DNA of 64,000 bases from Mucilaginibacter sp. JRF (GCF_015223065.1 NZ_JADFBY010000002.1:248001-312000); one strand, 5' to 3'. Positions 10,877 to 21,084 are shown, numbered from the stretch's first letter. The notes: generated by a model not told the origin, from the letters alone. Numbers and translations: made by a program.

Positions 10877-11452
10877 TTACAGCCCGCTATTGCTCCTGAA
10901 TAGTTTTATCGCGATAGCTAACAATATAACACCAAAGGCTTTGCGCAATATGCTCAATCCTGCTTTGCCCAACAGGCGTTCAAGCCATTTTACATTTTTA
11001 AGTACCAGGTAAACTATGGTGGTGTTTATAACTATGGCTACCAGTATATTCTGTGTTTGATATTGTGATTTTAGCGATAGCAGCGTGGTCATGGTACCGG
11101 CACCGGCAATCAATGGGAAGGCAAGCGGAACTATCGATACTGTTTTGGCCATCTCCGGGTCGTCCTTAAAAAAGGTAATGCCCAACACCATTTCCATCGC
11201 TATAATAAATATCACGATTGAACCTGCTATGGCGAACGATGATATATCCAACCCGATAACATCCAGCAGCTCATTACCCACAAATAAAAAGGTTACCATA
11301 AGCACCAGTACGGCAATACTCGCTTTTTCAGATTGTATGTGCCCCGCGCGCTGGCGCAACTCAATAATTACTGGTATCGATCCTAAAATATCAATAATAG
11401 CGAACAGGATCATGGTAACAGATAGTACCTCTTTAAATATAAGTGGCTGCAT
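10877..11452 (-). CDS. MarC family integral membrane protein
   Basis: This 191-residue protein has six predicted hydrophobic helices and matches MarC/NAAT proteins: LFAIIDILGSIPVI near the start, PLAFPLIAGAGTMTTLL in the middle and KAFGVILLAIAIKLF at the end. Despite the name, members are not established antibiotic-resistance factors. It converges on the methyltransferase gene with a 4-base gap and no clear terminator between them. It lies 21 bases downstream of the MFS gene, so a two-gene operon is likely. Confidence 0.9.
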   Translation of the reverse strand: MQPLIFKEVLSVTMILFAIIDILGSIPVIIELRQRAGHIQSEKASIAVLVLMVTFLFVGNELLDVIGLDISSFAIAGSIVIFIIAMEMVLGITFFKDDPEMAKTVSIVPLAFPLIAGAGTMTTLLSLKSQYQTQNILVAIVINTTIVYLVLKNVKWLERLLGKAGLSILRKAFGVILLAIAIKLFRSNSGL

Positions 11453-11473
11453 AAATTATAATTAAGGTCAGTT

Positions 11474-12625
11474 TCAGCATTCCTGGCGTTTTAGCTTAAA
11501 GCTGAGGGCGAAAGCTACCAGAATGTACAAAGATGCTAAAAAGAAAATACTATGCAGTGATATGGCCGTAACAAAACCTGCCGTTATTGGCCCCAGTGTT
11601 TGTCCTATGGATATGTACGATTGATTGATGCCTAATATCTTTCCCTGTTCATGGCTGCCTGTTTTGTCGGCAATGATGGCGTTGAGCATGGGGTTGCGCA
11701 GTCCGTTAAATAGGCCGTAGATGCCCACCGCCGTGGCGAATAATATCAACCCTGTTGCCAGGCCCGCTACTATCATGGCCCCCAAACATATTAAGGTGGA
11801 GAATAGCAGTATAATTGATTTGGAGCTGCATATTTTAGTGAAGAACGGTACCAGCAACTGCATAATAATGCCGGTAATGCCAAAGCCCGCATAAAACACA
11901 CCCGTTTGAGCTGGTGATAGCTTCAACTCATCGGTAGTAAAGGTTTGGAAGCCTACTATCATGGCAAACTGCGCCATGGTAAGCAGAAAGCTGATGAAGA
12001 TGCTTACGCCGATGGTCTTTTTTTTCAGGATGGTAGCTAACGATACAAAGCTGAACTTGTAGGCTTGTTGCTCGCCGCTTTTACAATGGGTTTCCTTTAA
12101 CGCGAATATGGTAAGCAGCACACCAATAAGCGCTATACCCGCCGCGAAGTAAAAGGGCACGTGCATACCATATTTGCTAAGCAGGCCGCCCAATGCAGGC
12201 CCGGCCACAAACCCGAATCCAAAGGATGAACTTAGTATACCAAAGTTCTTTGCCCTGTCATCGGGCGATGAAACATCGGTAACCATGGCTTGCGCTACCG
12301 ATATGTTGCCACCGGTTAATCCATCCAGTATACGGGCGGCAAACAGCATAATGATACTGCGTGCCTGCGCGAACAGAATGAATGATATACAGGTACCAAT
12401 AAGGCTGATAACAAGCACCGGCTTGCGCCCCCACCTGTCGGATAGGGAACCCAGCAATGGCGTGGCAAAGAATTGCGCTATGGAGAAAGCCGCGGTAAGC
12501 AGGCCCAGCGTTTCGCTGGTTACACCAAACTTTTTGCCGTAGCTGTACAGCAGCGGCACCACAATGCCAAAGCCCATGGAGTTGATAACGCAAATAACAG
12601 CCAGTATCCACAGGCCTTTCTTCAT
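11474..12625 (-). CDS. Major facilitator superfamily transporter (TetA-like drug:H+ antiporter group)
   Basis: This 383-residue protein has 12 predicted helices. Motif A is seen as GSLSDRWGRKPVLVIS between helices 2 and 3, and motif C as GFVAGPALGGLLSKYGM at helix 5. Both are characteristic of the TCR/DHA1 drug exporters. The transported substrate cannot be assigned. MarC follows on the same strand. Confidence 0.88.
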   Translation of the reverse strand: MKKGLWILAVICVINSMGFGIVVPLLYSYGKKFGVTSETLGLLTAAFSIAQFFATPLLGSLSDRWGRKPVLVISLIGTCISFILFAQARSIIMLFAARILDGLTGGNISVAQAMVTDVSSPDDRAKNFGILSSSFGFGFVAGPALGGLLSKYGMHVPFYFAAGIALIGVLLTIFALKETHCKSGEQQAYKFSFVSLATILKKKTIGVSIFISFLLTMAQFAMIVGFQTFTTDELKLSPAQTGVFYAGFGITGIIMQLLVPFFTKICSSKSIILLFSTLICLGAMIVAGLATGLILFATAVGIYGLFNGLRNPMLNAIIADKTGSHEQGKILGINQSYISIGQTLGPITAGFVTAISLHSIFFLASLYILVAFALSFKLKRQEC

Positions 12626-12668
12626 TCAGTTTACATTTTGGTTTATGTAGAAGTGCTAAAAACAAAAA

Positions 12669-12700
12669 AGGTTCTGAAAAATATTTTCAGAACCTTTTTT
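12669..12700 (-). terminator. Bidirectional-looking terminator after the APC permease
   Basis: AGGTTCTGAAAA (12669-12680) pairs perfectly with TTTTCAGAACCT (12684-12695) around a 3-base loop. It is flanked by A-runs on the left and T-runs on the right, so it can end transcripts from either strand. On the minus strand it follows the permease gene that stops at 12721. Confidence 0.85.
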
Positions 12701-12720
12701 AAGTATGATCGGGTAACCGA

Positions 12721-14205
12721 TTATTCAGTGTACTTCGGGTTTGGCGGATCGTTAGGCAGGTTAAGCTGGCCCTTACGGATAAGCGAGTGCTTTTTACCGT
12801 AAACCATGTAAATAACTAAACCTAATATCATCCAGATGGCCAAACGTAACCAGGTATCGCCGGGTAATGATACCATCATCGAGATACAAATTAATATACC
12901 TGCAATTGGCACGAAAGGAACCCAAGGCGTACGGAACGGACGAGGAGTGTTCGGGTCGCTTTTACGCATCACCATAACACCAACACATACCAGTACGAAT
13001 GCGAACAGGGTACCGATTGATACCATTTCGCCTACCACGTGCACCGGTACAAAGGCCGCGAACAAGCTCACAAATACGGCGAACAGTAAGTTTGATTTGT
13101 ACGGAGTTTGGAATTTTTTGTGAACCTTGGCAAATACTGATGGAATTAAACCATCTTTTGACATGGTATAGAATATACGCGACTGACCCATCAGCATCAC
13201 CAGGATAACTGATGTATAACCTGCAAGGATAGCCAGGATGATGGCTTTTTGTAACCAGGCGTAAGGTGTTTTAGCGATAGCTACGGCTACCGGGGCAGCG
13301 CTGTCTTTAAACTCTTTATAGTTGGCAACACCTGTCATTACGTGCGAGAAAAGCACATAAAGCAAGGTACAGGCTAATAACGAACCAATGATACCTATAG
13401 GCATACCACGTTTAGGGTCTTTAGCCTCCTGAGCGGCGGTTGATACGGCATCAAAACCAATAAAGGCAAAGAATACCACACCCGCGCCACGCAATACGCC
13501 CGACCAGCCGAACTCACCGAATTTACCGGTGTTTTCAGGAATGTAAGGAACGTGGTTTGATGGGTTGATGTAACCCCAGCCCACCGCGATGAACACCAAT
13601 ACTACAGCAACTTTTAATACTACCAGTATGTTATTCACAAATGCTGATTCCTTTGTACCTCTGATAAGTAACAAAGAAAGACACACGATGATGAATACCG
13701 CAGGCAGGTTAAAATAACCACTCACTACGCTGCCATCAGCCATGGTAACTGTTTCCCAGGGCGACATGGTGAGCTGCGGCGGTATTTGTATGCCATATAA
13801 ATGGAGGAATTTTGTTAGATACTGCGACCAGCTGATAGATACCGTTGCGGCGCCAAGGGCGTACTCCAACACCAGATCCCAACCGATGATCCACGCCATA
13901 AACTCGCCCATAGTTGCGTATGAATACGTATAGGCCGAACCGGCAATAGGGATCATACTGGCAAACTCGGCGTAGCAAAGGCCGGCAAAAGCGCAACCAA
14001 TAGCGCCAATAACAAATGAAATAGTAACGGCAGGGCCGGCATTGTTGGCGGCAGCCAAACCGGTTAACGAGAATAAGCCCGCACCAATAATAGCCCCGAT
14101 ACCCATGGTTACTAAATTGAAGCTGCTAAGCGTACGGCGTAAAGTGCCTTCGCCGCTTGCTGCCGCTTCTTTTAGTAGTAAATCAAGTGGTTTTTTAAAT
14201 CTCAT
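12721..14205 (-). CDS. APC-family amino acid permease (cationic amino acid transporter type)
   Basis: This 494-residue transporter has about 12-14 helices and a long cytoplasmic N-terminus (MRFKKPLDLLLKEAAASGEG) typical of YfnA/CAT-type permeases. Helix 1 has GIGAIIGAGLFSLTG, the unwound-helix motif, and FFAFIGFDAVSTAAQEAKDP is the conserved helix 6 region. The C-terminal loop RPFRTPWVPFVPI is also typical. It is probably a proton-coupled importer of amino acids. A second APC gene of a different subfamily lies at 17431-18885. Confidence 0.9.
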   Translation of the reverse strand: MRFKKPLDLLLKEAAASGEGTLRRTLSSFNLVTMGIGAIIGAGLFSLTGLAAANNAGPAVTISFVIGAIGCAFAGLCYAEFASMIPIAGSAYTYSYATMGEFMAWIIGWDLVLEYALGAATVSISWSQYLTKFLHLYGIQIPPQLTMSPWETVTMADGSVVSGYFNLPAVFIIVCLSLLLIRGTKESAFVNNILVVLKVAVVLVFIAVGWGYINPSNHVPYIPENTGKFGEFGWSGVLRGAGVVFFAFIGFDAVSTAAQEAKDPKRGMPIGIIGSLLACTLLYVLFSHVMTGVANYKEFKDSAAPVAVAIAKTPYAWLQKAIILAILAGYTSVILVMLMGQSRIFYTMSKDGLIPSVFAKVHKKFQTPYKSNLLFAVFVSLFAAFVPVHVVGEMVSIGTLFAFVLVCVGVMVMRKSDPNTPRPFRTPWVPFVPIAGILICISMMVSLPGDTWLRLAIWMILGLVIYMVYGKKHSLIRKGQLNLPNDPPNPKYTE

Positions 14206-14343
14206 ATATAATGTCAGTTAATATATCAGTCCAAACCTACTTAATTTTATTGATATGATAAAGAACTGATTGCATCCGCAAAACAAAACGTTATTTTTTG
14301 TGTATGATGCTGCGAATATTTTAATATTGTTACGTTTTGAGGC

Positions 14344-14742
14344 TTAAACCTTAGCGCATTGGTCGTGTATTTTCACCAAAACATCGGCACTTAGCGGTTT
14401 TACCAGGTACGATTTTACAAAAGGGTAGGTTTTTGAGCGCAGCATATCGTCAGCATCAATTGATGAGCTTACTACATAAATATCTATCGGCTTGCTGATC
14501 TTACTGTGCAGGGCTTTATACTTATCTAAAAACGACCACGCGTTAATATCAGGCATGTTTATGTCGAGCAATATCACATCCGGCAATTCGTCGGTATTGT
14601 TCAGGTTTTCCTCAATGTATTGCAGGGTTTCGTAACCGTTGGTTACGTGCTTGGTGCTTTCAAAAAGACCGGTGTTCTTAAGCAGTTTTACCGCGATGAA
14701 GTGTTCCATCGGGTTATCATCAATCATTACAATTTTATTCAT
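14344..14742 (-). CDS. Single-domain response regulator (CheY-like receiver)
   Basis: This 132-residue protein consists of one receiver domain. MIDDNPMEH supplies the acidic pair, VILLDINMPD the phospho-accepting aspartate (about residue 59), VVSSS the conserved hydroxyl site, and YLVKPLS the switch lysine. There is no output domain, so it probably acts by protein contact or as part of a phosphorelay. No histidine kinase gene is adjacent. The ~200 bases upstream hold nothing else I recognise. Confidence 0.92.
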   Translation of the reverse strand: MNKIVMIDDNPMEHFIAVKLLKNTGLFESTKHVTNGYETLQYIEENLNNTDELPDVILLDINMPDINAWSFLDKYKALHSKISKPIDIYVVSSSIDADDMLRSKTYPFVKSYLVKPLSADVLVKIHDQCAKV

Positions 14743-14902
14743 TTCAATATGTTATGTAAACAGTTATTCAAATACTGTTCCGCTATGCCAAATGTGGTTT
14801 AAAGTAATTATAAGCTGTTTTTTATTGATAGATGATATTAATTGTGGGGAAAAATGCGCCCACAAATTGTAGAATGTAGAAACGTTGCCTTTATATAAAA
14901 GT

Positions 14903-14933
14903 TGGCATGGCCGTTATTTTAATAGCCATGCCA
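14903..14933 (-). terminator. Hairpin terminator after hppA
   Basis: TGGCATGGC (14903-14911) pairs with GCCATGCCA (14925-14933) around a 13-base loop. On the minus strand it is followed by an AACTTTTAT stretch. It starts 11 bases beyond the hppA stop. Confidence 0.7.
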
Positions 14934-14943
14934 GCGCTATTTA

Positions 14944-17178
14944 TTACAGCCTGTGGCTTTGCGGCTTAGCTGCCGGTTTTTCAAGCGATTGCTCTTTAAG
15001 CTGATTTTGTATGCGCTCGTTGGTATTTACCTCGTGATGCAGGTGAGGCGCTATGACCAATGATACGATAGACATTAGCTTGATCAAAATATTCATTGAC
15101 GGGCCCGAGGTATCCTTGAACGGATCGCCCACGGTATCGCCGGTTACTGATGCCTTGTGTGGTTCTGATTTTTTGTAATGGATAACGCCGTTGATCTCCA
15201 CACCCTTTTCAAATGATTTTTTGGCATTATCCCATGCGCCGCCCGCGTTGCTCTGGAAGATGCCCATCAGCACGCCTGATACGGTAACACCTGCCAGCAG
15301 GCCGCCTAATACTTCGGGGCCAAAGGCAAAGCCGATAACAATAGGGGTGATGAGCGCGATAAGTCCGGGCGCTACCATCTCGCGGATGGAGGCCTTGGTT
15401 GATATGTCGACACATTTCTCGTACTCGGGCTTGGCCTTGTACTCCATAATGCCGGGTATCTCCCTAAACTGACGGCGAACCTCCTCAACCATTGACATGG
15501 CCGCCCTGCCTACGGCCGATATAGCCAGCGCCGAGAAGATGAACGGAATCATCCCCCCAACAAATAAACCAGCCAGTACATCGGCCTTATAAATATCAAT
15601 ATGCTCAATACCTGCCACGCCCACAAAGGCCGCGAACAAGGCCAGTGAGGTAAGCGCCGCCGAAGCAATGGCGAAGCCTTTACCCGTAGCGGCAGTGGTG
15701 TTACCCACGGCATCGAGGTTATCGGTGCGGTGCCTTACTTCTTCGGGCAGGCGGCTCATTTCGGCAATACCACCGGCATTGTCGGCAATGGGGCCAAAGG
15801 CATCAATAGCCAGCTGCATGGCGGTTGTGGCCATCATACCCGCGGCGGCAATGGCCACGCCATACAAACCCGCGAAATGGTACGAGCCAAATATACCAGC
15901 CGCCAATACGATGATAGGCAGCACGGTTGATTCCATACCGATAGCCAAACCAGCTATAATATTGGTAGCATGCCCGGTTGATGACTGGCGGATGATGCTC
16001 AGCACCGGGCGTTTGCCCATAGCGGTATAATATTCAGTGATGATTGACATCAGCGTGCCCACTATCAGCCCCACAATAATGGCCAGGTAAACGCCTGTTT
16101 TATCAAACTCCTTAACGCCTTCCTTTAATTCCTCGGTACCAGGAATCAGATCGCGGGTAAGGTGCATGTTGCCATTGGGCAACATCCAGTTCACTACAAA
16201 AAAGGTAGCGATGGCCGTTAGCACGATGGATGTCCAGTTGCCAATGTTCAGGGCGTTCTGTACACTGTCTGTTTCATTTTTGATCTTTACAAATGATGCA
16301 CCTACTATGGAGAATATCAACCCTAAACCGGCTATCACCATAGGTAACAATACCGGGGCTATGCCACCAAAGGCATCGTTTGATACAATTTCGCGCCCCA
16401 GTACCATAGTGGCCAGCATGGTGGCTACGTACGAGCCAAAAAGATCGGCACCCATACCAGCTACGTCGCCCACGTTATCGCCTACGTTATCGGCAATGGT
16501 GGCAGGATTACGCACATCATCCTCGGGGATGCCTGCTTCAACCTTGCCCACCAGGTCGGCGCCCACATCGGCAGCCTTGGTATAGATACCGCCGCCCACA
16601 CGCGCGAATAAGGCTATCGACTCGGCACCCAGTGAGAAACCGGCCAATACCTCCAACGCCTTTTCCATATCGCGACCGTTAACATGATCGCCCACATACA
16701 TTTTATAAAATACGATGAATAATGATCCTAAACCCAAAATAGCTAAACCGGCAACGCCAAGGCCCATCACGGTGCCGCCGGTAAATGATACTTTAAGTGC
16801 TTTGGCTAAACTGGTGCGTGCCGCCTCGGTGGTGCGCACATTGGCTTTGGTAGCTATGCGCATACCTATGTATCCCGCGAAGGCGGATAAAAACGCGCCT
16901 ATAACAAATGATACCGCGATAACCGGGCTTGACGTAGCAACCGTAGTGCCCGACCATGCCAGCAATATTACCGCTATAACAACAAAGTAGCTCAACACCT
17001 TCCACTCGGCACGTAAAAAGGCCATGGCGCCATCGGCAATATAGCCTGCCAGTTCGGTCATGTTAGCATCGCCCGAGGGCTGCTTGCTCACCCAGGCCGC
17101 TTTAACGGCCATTACTATTATACCCACAATGCCTAACAGAGGTATTAAATAGATTAAGTAACTGTTTAAGAAGTCCAT
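14944..17178 (-). CDS. hppA: Membrane-bound ion-translocating pyrophosphatase, K+-dependent type
   Basis: Hydrolyses pyrophosphate and pumps H+ and/or Na+ across the membrane. The 744-residue protein has about 16 helices. The catalytic loop [20 protein letters not shown] (about 195-214) and the metal-binding [21 protein letters not shown] stretch (about 230-250) are intact. At 492-501 the sequence reads [10 protein letters not shown]; alanine and glycine at the two diagnostic positions (lysine and threonine in the K+-independent class) place it in the K+-dependent class, which includes Na+ pumps. Ion specificity is not settled by this. It is divergently arranged with the APC gene at 17431. 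Confidence 0.96.
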   Translation of the reverse strand: MDFLNSYLIYLIPLLGIVGIIVMAVKAAWVSKQPSGDANMTELAGYIADGAMAFLRAEWKVLSYFVVIAVILLAWSGTTVATSSPVIAVSFVIGAFLSAFAGYIGMRIATKANVRTTEAARTSLAKALKVSFTGGTVMGLGVAGLAILGLGSLFIVFYKMYVGDHVNGRDMEKALEVLAGFSLGAESIALFARVGGGIYTKAADVGADLVGKVEAGIPEDDVRNPATIADNVGDNVGDVAGMGADLFGSYVATMLATMVLGREIVSNDAFGGIAPVLLPMVIAGLGLIFSIVGASFVKIKNETDSVQNALNIGNWTSIVLTAIATFFVVNWMLPNGNMHLTRDLIPGTEELKEGVKEFDKTGVYLAIIVGLIVGTLMSIITEYYTAMGKRPVLSIIRQSSTGHATNIIAGLAIGMESTVLPIIVLAAGIFGSYHFAGLYGVAIAAAGMMATTAMQLAIDAFGPIADNAGGIAEMSRLPEEVRHRTDNLDAVGNTTAATGKGFAIASAALTSLALFAAFVGVAGIEHIDIYKADVLAGLFVGGMIPFIFSALAISAVGRAAMSMVEEVRRQFREIPGIMEYKAKPEYEKCVDISTKASIREMVAPGLIALITPIVIGFAFGPEVLGGLLAGVTVSGVLMGIFQSNAGGAWDNAKKSFEKGVEINGVIHYKKSEPHKASVTGDTVGDPFKDTSGPSMNILIKLMSIVSLVIAPHLHHEVNTNERIQNQLKEQSLEKPAAKPQSHRL

Positions 17179-17430
17179 AAATAATTTGGTTATAATTTGG
17201 TTTATAATGGCCCTGAAAAGAGAAAGAAGGGCTAATGCAAATTAGTAAAAAAAATATTACAACAGCATGATATTAAACTTTTTAAAAAGTTGTGAGCTGA
17301 CTGTATCCTAACTTGAAAAACCGAATGTTTTAAGCTAAATATTGGTACTAACAGGATAATTTACGGGTTTTTGGTTACTGAAATTTATAACTATCTTAAC
17401 CCACATATTAACTTACCTCAAAACAATTGT

Positions 17431-18885
17431 ATGAAAGAAAACACTTCTTCCTCCGGAATGAAGCACGAACTTGGCCTGCTTGACGGCACCATGCTGGTTG
17501 CCGGCTCAATGATAGGGTCGGGTATTTTTATTGTAAGCGCCGATATTATACGTAACGTAGGCTCGGCAGGCTGGCTGATAGCCGTATGGCTGATAACCGG
17601 TTTCATGACGCTTACCGCCGCCGTAAGTTACGGTGAGCTGAGTGCCATGTTCCCTAAAGCGGGCGGGCAATATGTTTACCTTAAGGAAGCCTACAATAAG
17701 CTGATAGCTTTTTTATACGGATGGAGTTTTTTCGCGGTGATACAAACCGGTACTATCGCGGCGGTAGGGGTGGCATTCTCTAAGTTTTTTGCTTACCTGT
17801 GGCCCGCCGTAAGTGAGGATAATATTTTGTTCAGCTTTAATTACTGGGGCGATAAAACATTCAACTTTAGCGCCGCGCAGCTGGTATCTATAATACTCAT
17901 CATACTGCTAACGTACATCAATACAAAGGGTGTAAAGGGCGGTAAAATGATACAAACCACCTTTACGCTTACCAAGCTGGTGAGCTTGTTCGGCCTGATC
18001 ATTTTCGGTTTTATTATGGCCAAAGGCGATGTTTGGACCGCCAACTGGACCAACGCCTGGGATCTGCATAATTTGAATAAGGATGGCTCGACCGTAAGCC
18101 TCACCATGGCCGCCGGACTGGGTGCCATAGCGGCATCATTAGTGGGTTCTATTTTTAGCAGCGATGCCTGGAACAGCGTAACCTTTATTGCAGGCGAGAT
18201 GAAAAACCCGCAACGCAATGTTGGTTTAAGTTTGTTTTTAGGTACGCTGATAGTGACCGTAATTTATGTATCGGCCAACCTGATGTATACCTCGGTACTG
18301 CCGCTGCATGAAATAGCCACGGCCGAAAAAGATCGTGTGGCGGTAGCCGCGTCAACCGTAATATTCGGCAATATTGGTACGGTGATCATCGCCCTCATGA
18401 TCATGATCTCTACCTTTGGTTGTAATAACGGCTTAATTTTGGCCGGTGCCCGTGTGTATTATACTATGGCCAAGGATGGCCTGTTCTTCAAAAAAACGGG
18501 TACGCTCAATAAGTTCTCAGTGCCCGAGTATGGCCTGTGGCTGCAATGTGGTTTGGCTTGTATACTGTGTTTAAGTGGTACTTACGGTAACCTGCTGGAT
18601 ATGATATCGCTGGTGGTAGTAATATTCTACGTGCTTACCATCGTCGGCATATACATATTACGGGTAAAACGCCCCGATGCGCCTCGCCCATATAAGGCTT
18701 TTGGTTACCCGGTTTTGCCTGCTATTTATATTGTGATGGGTATAGCATTTTGCATATTGCTGTTGCGTTACAAGCCCGAATATTCATTACCCGGCCTTGT
18801 TATAGTTTTAATTGGCATACCTATCTACTATATTGCAAAGCGAAACATTAAAGAGGATGATGAGAAAACGGAGCTGGTTAGTTAG
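17431..18885 (+). CDS. APC-family amino acid permease
   Basis: This 484-residue permease begins MKENTSSSGMKHELGLLDG, which fits the family better than the upstream in-frame ATG at 17371. GSMIGSGIFIVSADI is the helix 1 substrate-site motif, and the C-terminal RPDAPRPYKAFGYPVLP loop is typical of LAT-like/APC exchangers. It has about 12 helices. A cluster of charged residues ends the protein (KRNIKEDDEKTELVS). The next gene starts within its last codons in a different frame, which suggests translational coupling. Confidence 0.9.
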   Translation: MKENTSSSGMKHELGLLDGTMLVAGSMIGSGIFIVSADIIRNVGSAGWLIAVWLITGFMTLTAAVSYGELSAMFPKAGGQYVYLKEAYNKLIAFLYGWSFFAVIQTGTIAAVGVAFSKFFAYLWPAVSEDNILFSFNYWGDKTFNFSAAQLVSIILIILLTYINTKGVKGGKMIQTTFTLTKLVSLFGLIIFGFIMAKGDVWTANWTNAWDLHNLNKDGSTVSLTMAAGLGAIAASLVGSIFSSDAWNSVTFIAGEMKNPQRNVGLSLFLGTLIVTVIYVSANLMYTSVLPLHEIATAEKDRVAVAASTVIFGNIGTVIIALMIMISTFGCNNGLILAGARVYYTMAKDGLFFKKTGTLNKFSVPEYGLWLQCGLACILCLSGTYGNLLDMISLVVVIFYVLTIVGIYILRVKRPDAPRPYKAFGYPVLPAIYIVMGIAFCILLLRYKPEYSLPGLVIVLIGIPIYYIAKRNIKEDDEKTELVS

Positions 18886-20269
18886 CTTTTTATTAGTTAC
18901 AGGATACGCTCAAGCCCAAACGCTACAGCAGCAATTGCAAACGGCCTTTGGCAAACTACAGCAGGATAGTCAGTGCCGCTACGCATCGGTATCATTAACG
19001 GTACTGGATGCCAAAACCGGCGAGCAGGTATTTGCCGCCAACCCGAACATGGGGTTGGCCACGGCATCAACCTTAAAAACCATAACCTCGGTAACGGCTT
19101 TTAACCTATTAAGTGCCGATTACCAGTATCAAACTACCGTTGGCTATACCGGCAGCATTACACCCGATGGTACCCTGAACGGCAGCATTATTATTAAAGG
19201 CGGCGGCGACCCAACTCTGGGCAGCTGGCGCTGGAATACTACTAAAGAGAATTATATACTTAACCTGCTGGTTGCCACTATACAAAAGGCAGGTATCAAA
19301 AAAATAAACGGAGCCATTATTGGCGATGACAGTACCTACGGAACCCAGGCCGTGCCCGATGGCTGGATATGGCAGGATGTAGGCAATTACTACGGCGCGG
19401 GCATTAATGCCCTGTGCTGGCACGAAAACCAGTTTGATATTAAGCTGCGTACCGGCGCGGTAGGTTCGGCTATTACGGTTGACCGTACCGTGCCCCTGAT
19501 GCCATACCTGAGCTTTAAAAGTGAACTCACCAATGCGCCTGCCGGTACCGGCGACAGGGCGTTTATCTATCTGCCCGTTGGTGGTAAGCTGATGTATCTG
19601 CGGGGCACTTACGCGGTTGATCAAAGCAAGAAAACGGTATCGGGCGCTATACCCGACCCAGCTTTTGACGTGGCCCTGCGATTGACCGATACCATGAACC
19701 GCCTCGGCCTAAAGGTAAGCGGAGAGCCGCAATCAACCTTAACACTGGCCGTGAAGGGCGAAACCACGCCCGCGATAGCTAAGCAGCTAACGGTTATTGA
19801 ATCGCCGGAGTTGAGCAAGATCATTTACTGGCTCAACCAAAAAAGCCTTAACCTGTATGCCGAGCAGTTGCTGAAAACCATCGCCCTAAAGGCAGGTAAG
19901 GAACCAACAACGCCCAACGGCGTAACCGTATTGCAGGATTTTTGGAAAACCAAAGGCATCGACGTGAGAACGCTGAACATTTATGATGGCAGTGGACTTT
20001 CGCCGGGTAACAGGGTAACTACTTTGACTATGGCGCGTGTACTGCAATCGGCCAAAGGGCAGCCCTGGTACAAGTACTTTTATGAGAGCCTGCCTGTTTA
20101 TAATGATATGAAGATGAAAAGCGGCAGCATTGCCGATGTGCTTGCTTATACCGGTTATCAAACCTATAAAGGCCGTGAACTATGCTTCTCCATCATTGTA
20201 AATAATTACAACGGCACTACCCGGGGCATTAAGGAAAAGATGTTCCGCGTGCTGGATGTAATGAAGTAG
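18857..20269 (+). CDS. dacB: D-alanyl-D-alanine carboxypeptidase/endopeptidase, PBP4 (class C) type
   Basis: Periplasmic peptidoglycan peptidase of 470 residues, starting MMRKRSWLVSFLLVTGYAQA, a clear signal peptide. The penicillin-binding triad is present: STLK at about 71-74 (catalytic Ser71), SLN in QKSLNLYAEQLL, and KSG in MKSGSIADVLAY. The starts at 18857 and 18860 cannot be separated; an upstream frame from 18812 would place extra residues before the signal peptide and is not favoured. It overlaps the APC gene by 29 bases and ends 3 bases before a convergent gene. Confidence 0.92.
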   Translation: MMRKRSWLVSFLLVTGYAQAQTLQQQLQTAFGKLQQDSQCRYASVSLTVLDAKTGEQVFAANPNMGLATASTLKTITSVTAFNLLSADYQYQTTVGYTGSITPDGTLNGSIIIKGGGDPTLGSWRWNTTKENYILNLLVATIQKAGIKKINGAIIGDDSTYGTQAVPDGWIWQDVGNYYGAGINALCWHENQFDIKLRTGAVGSAITVDRTVPLMPYLSFKSELTNAPAGTGDRAFIYLPVGGKLMYLRGTYAVDQSKKTVSGAIPDPAFDVALRLTDTMNRLGLKVSGEPQSTLTLAVKGETTPAIAKQLTVIESPELSKIIYWLNQKSLNLYAEQLLKTIALKAGKEPTTPNGVTVLQDFWKTKGIDVRTLNIYDGSGLSPGNRVTTLTMARVLQSAKGQPWYKYFYESLPVYNDMKMKSGSIADVLAYTGYQTYKGRELCFSIIVNNYNGTTRGIKEKMFRVLDVMK

Positions 20270-20272
20270 CCT

Positions 20273-20860
20273 TTATTTGAATTTAAGGATCACCTTTTTG
20301 CCCGAAATACTTTCGAGCAGGGGTTTAAATATAAGCTGGGCGTTATCGCGCGCTTTGCCGGTAATGTTCATCTTTTTGCTTTCGTCGAGTATCTTTTTCT
20401 CGGCTATCTTGTACACATCCTCCACCATATCGCGCGCGTTGCTCGGGAACCAGGCACCGGTAATATCATACACCTTTGATTGCTGATGATCTAACCTGGC
20501 ATAGCAAATTTCAGGTTCGGGCAGGGTAACGGTAACGCTGTCTTTGCTTTGGATGATGTCCTCCTCCTTTACCTTGGTAAGGTCGATACAGGCGGTAACT
20601 TCGCCAACGGCTAAAAATAATACCTTTTCATCCGGCAAAAAAGTGTGCACTTCTTTCTTCTCCACAATATCTTTCATGGCGTATTTAACCAGTTCGAGTT
20701 TGCCCATGCTGGTTATTTTTTGCACCATTACCACCTGGCTTACCTCGGTTTTGGTTTCGGTAAACTGGCGTTTAATGTAAAGAAAAAGGAATACCAAAAA
20801 GCCAACGATAACCAAAGAGATTACCAGGCTGATAGATACACGACTACGGGTACTTGACAT
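20273..20860 (-). CDS. DUF4230 domain-containing membrane-anchored protein
   Basis: This 195-residue protein has a single N-terminal helix (VSISLVISLVIVGFLVFLFLYI) and a DUF4230-like body (TSMGKLELVKYAMKDIVE, AVGEVTACIDLTKV, VTVTLPEPEICYARLDHQQS). Proteins of this family are widespread in Bacteroidota and of unknown function; the topology predicts a periplasmic domain. It converges tail to tail with the PBP4 gene. Confidence 0.85.
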   Translation of the reverse strand: MSSTRSRVSISLVISLVIVGFLVFLFLYIKRQFTETKTEVSQVVMVQKITSMGKLELVKYAMKDIVEKKEVHTFLPDEKVLFLAVGEVTACIDLTKVKEEDIIQSKDSVTVTLPEPEICYARLDHQQSKVYDITGAWFPSNARDMVEDVYKIAEKKILDESKKMNITGKARDNAQLIFKPLLESISGKKVILKFK

Positions 20861-20913
20861 TTTTTTAATTTGTTTTAAACTAACGTGAATTCCGGAACGC
20901 GCTACCTATAGTA

Positions 20914-21000
20914 CTTGTCATTTCGAACGAGGAACGAGGAGAAATCTATCGCTTTGCTGAGAACGCGTACAGATTTCTCGCTATCGCTCGAAATGACAAG
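20914..21000. repeat. Long palindromic intergenic repeat
   Basis: The left arm begins CTTGTCATTTCGA (from 20914) and runs to GGAGAAATCT. The right arm AGATTTCTC...TCGAAATGACAAG ends at 21000. The ends pair perfectly over 13 bases and the inner AGAAATCT/AGATTTCT also pair, so the 87-base element can fold into one long stem with a mismatched middle. It lies between DUF4230 and osmC-like genes that are both on the minus strand. Confidence 0.85.
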
Positions 21001-21029
21001 GAGGTAAATCCTTATCCCGAACTTCTGTT

Positions 21030-21066
21030 AAACTAAAAGAGCAGACCTACATCTGCTCTCTTAGTT
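21030..21066 (-). terminator. Hairpin terminator after the OsmC-family gene
   Basis: AAACTAA and AGAGCAGA on the left pair with TCTGCTCT and TTAGTTT on the right around a 6-base loop, giving a stem of about 15 pairs with a small bulge. On the minus strand it follows the OsmC gene by about 20 bases and is T-rich on its far side. Confidence 0.7.
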
Positions 21067-21084
21067 TAATTACGTTTTATAAGA

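Noticed and set aside
15668..16585. Long open frames on the plus strand opposite hppA
   Set aside because: They are antisense shadows of a conserved pyrophosphatase gene; their proteins are compositionally odd (Pro/Ala/Thr-rich) and match nothing recognisable.
18812..18856. Upstream in-frame start for the PBP4-type gene
   Set aside because: It would place a polar stretch before an otherwise perfect signal peptide that starts at 18857 or 18860.
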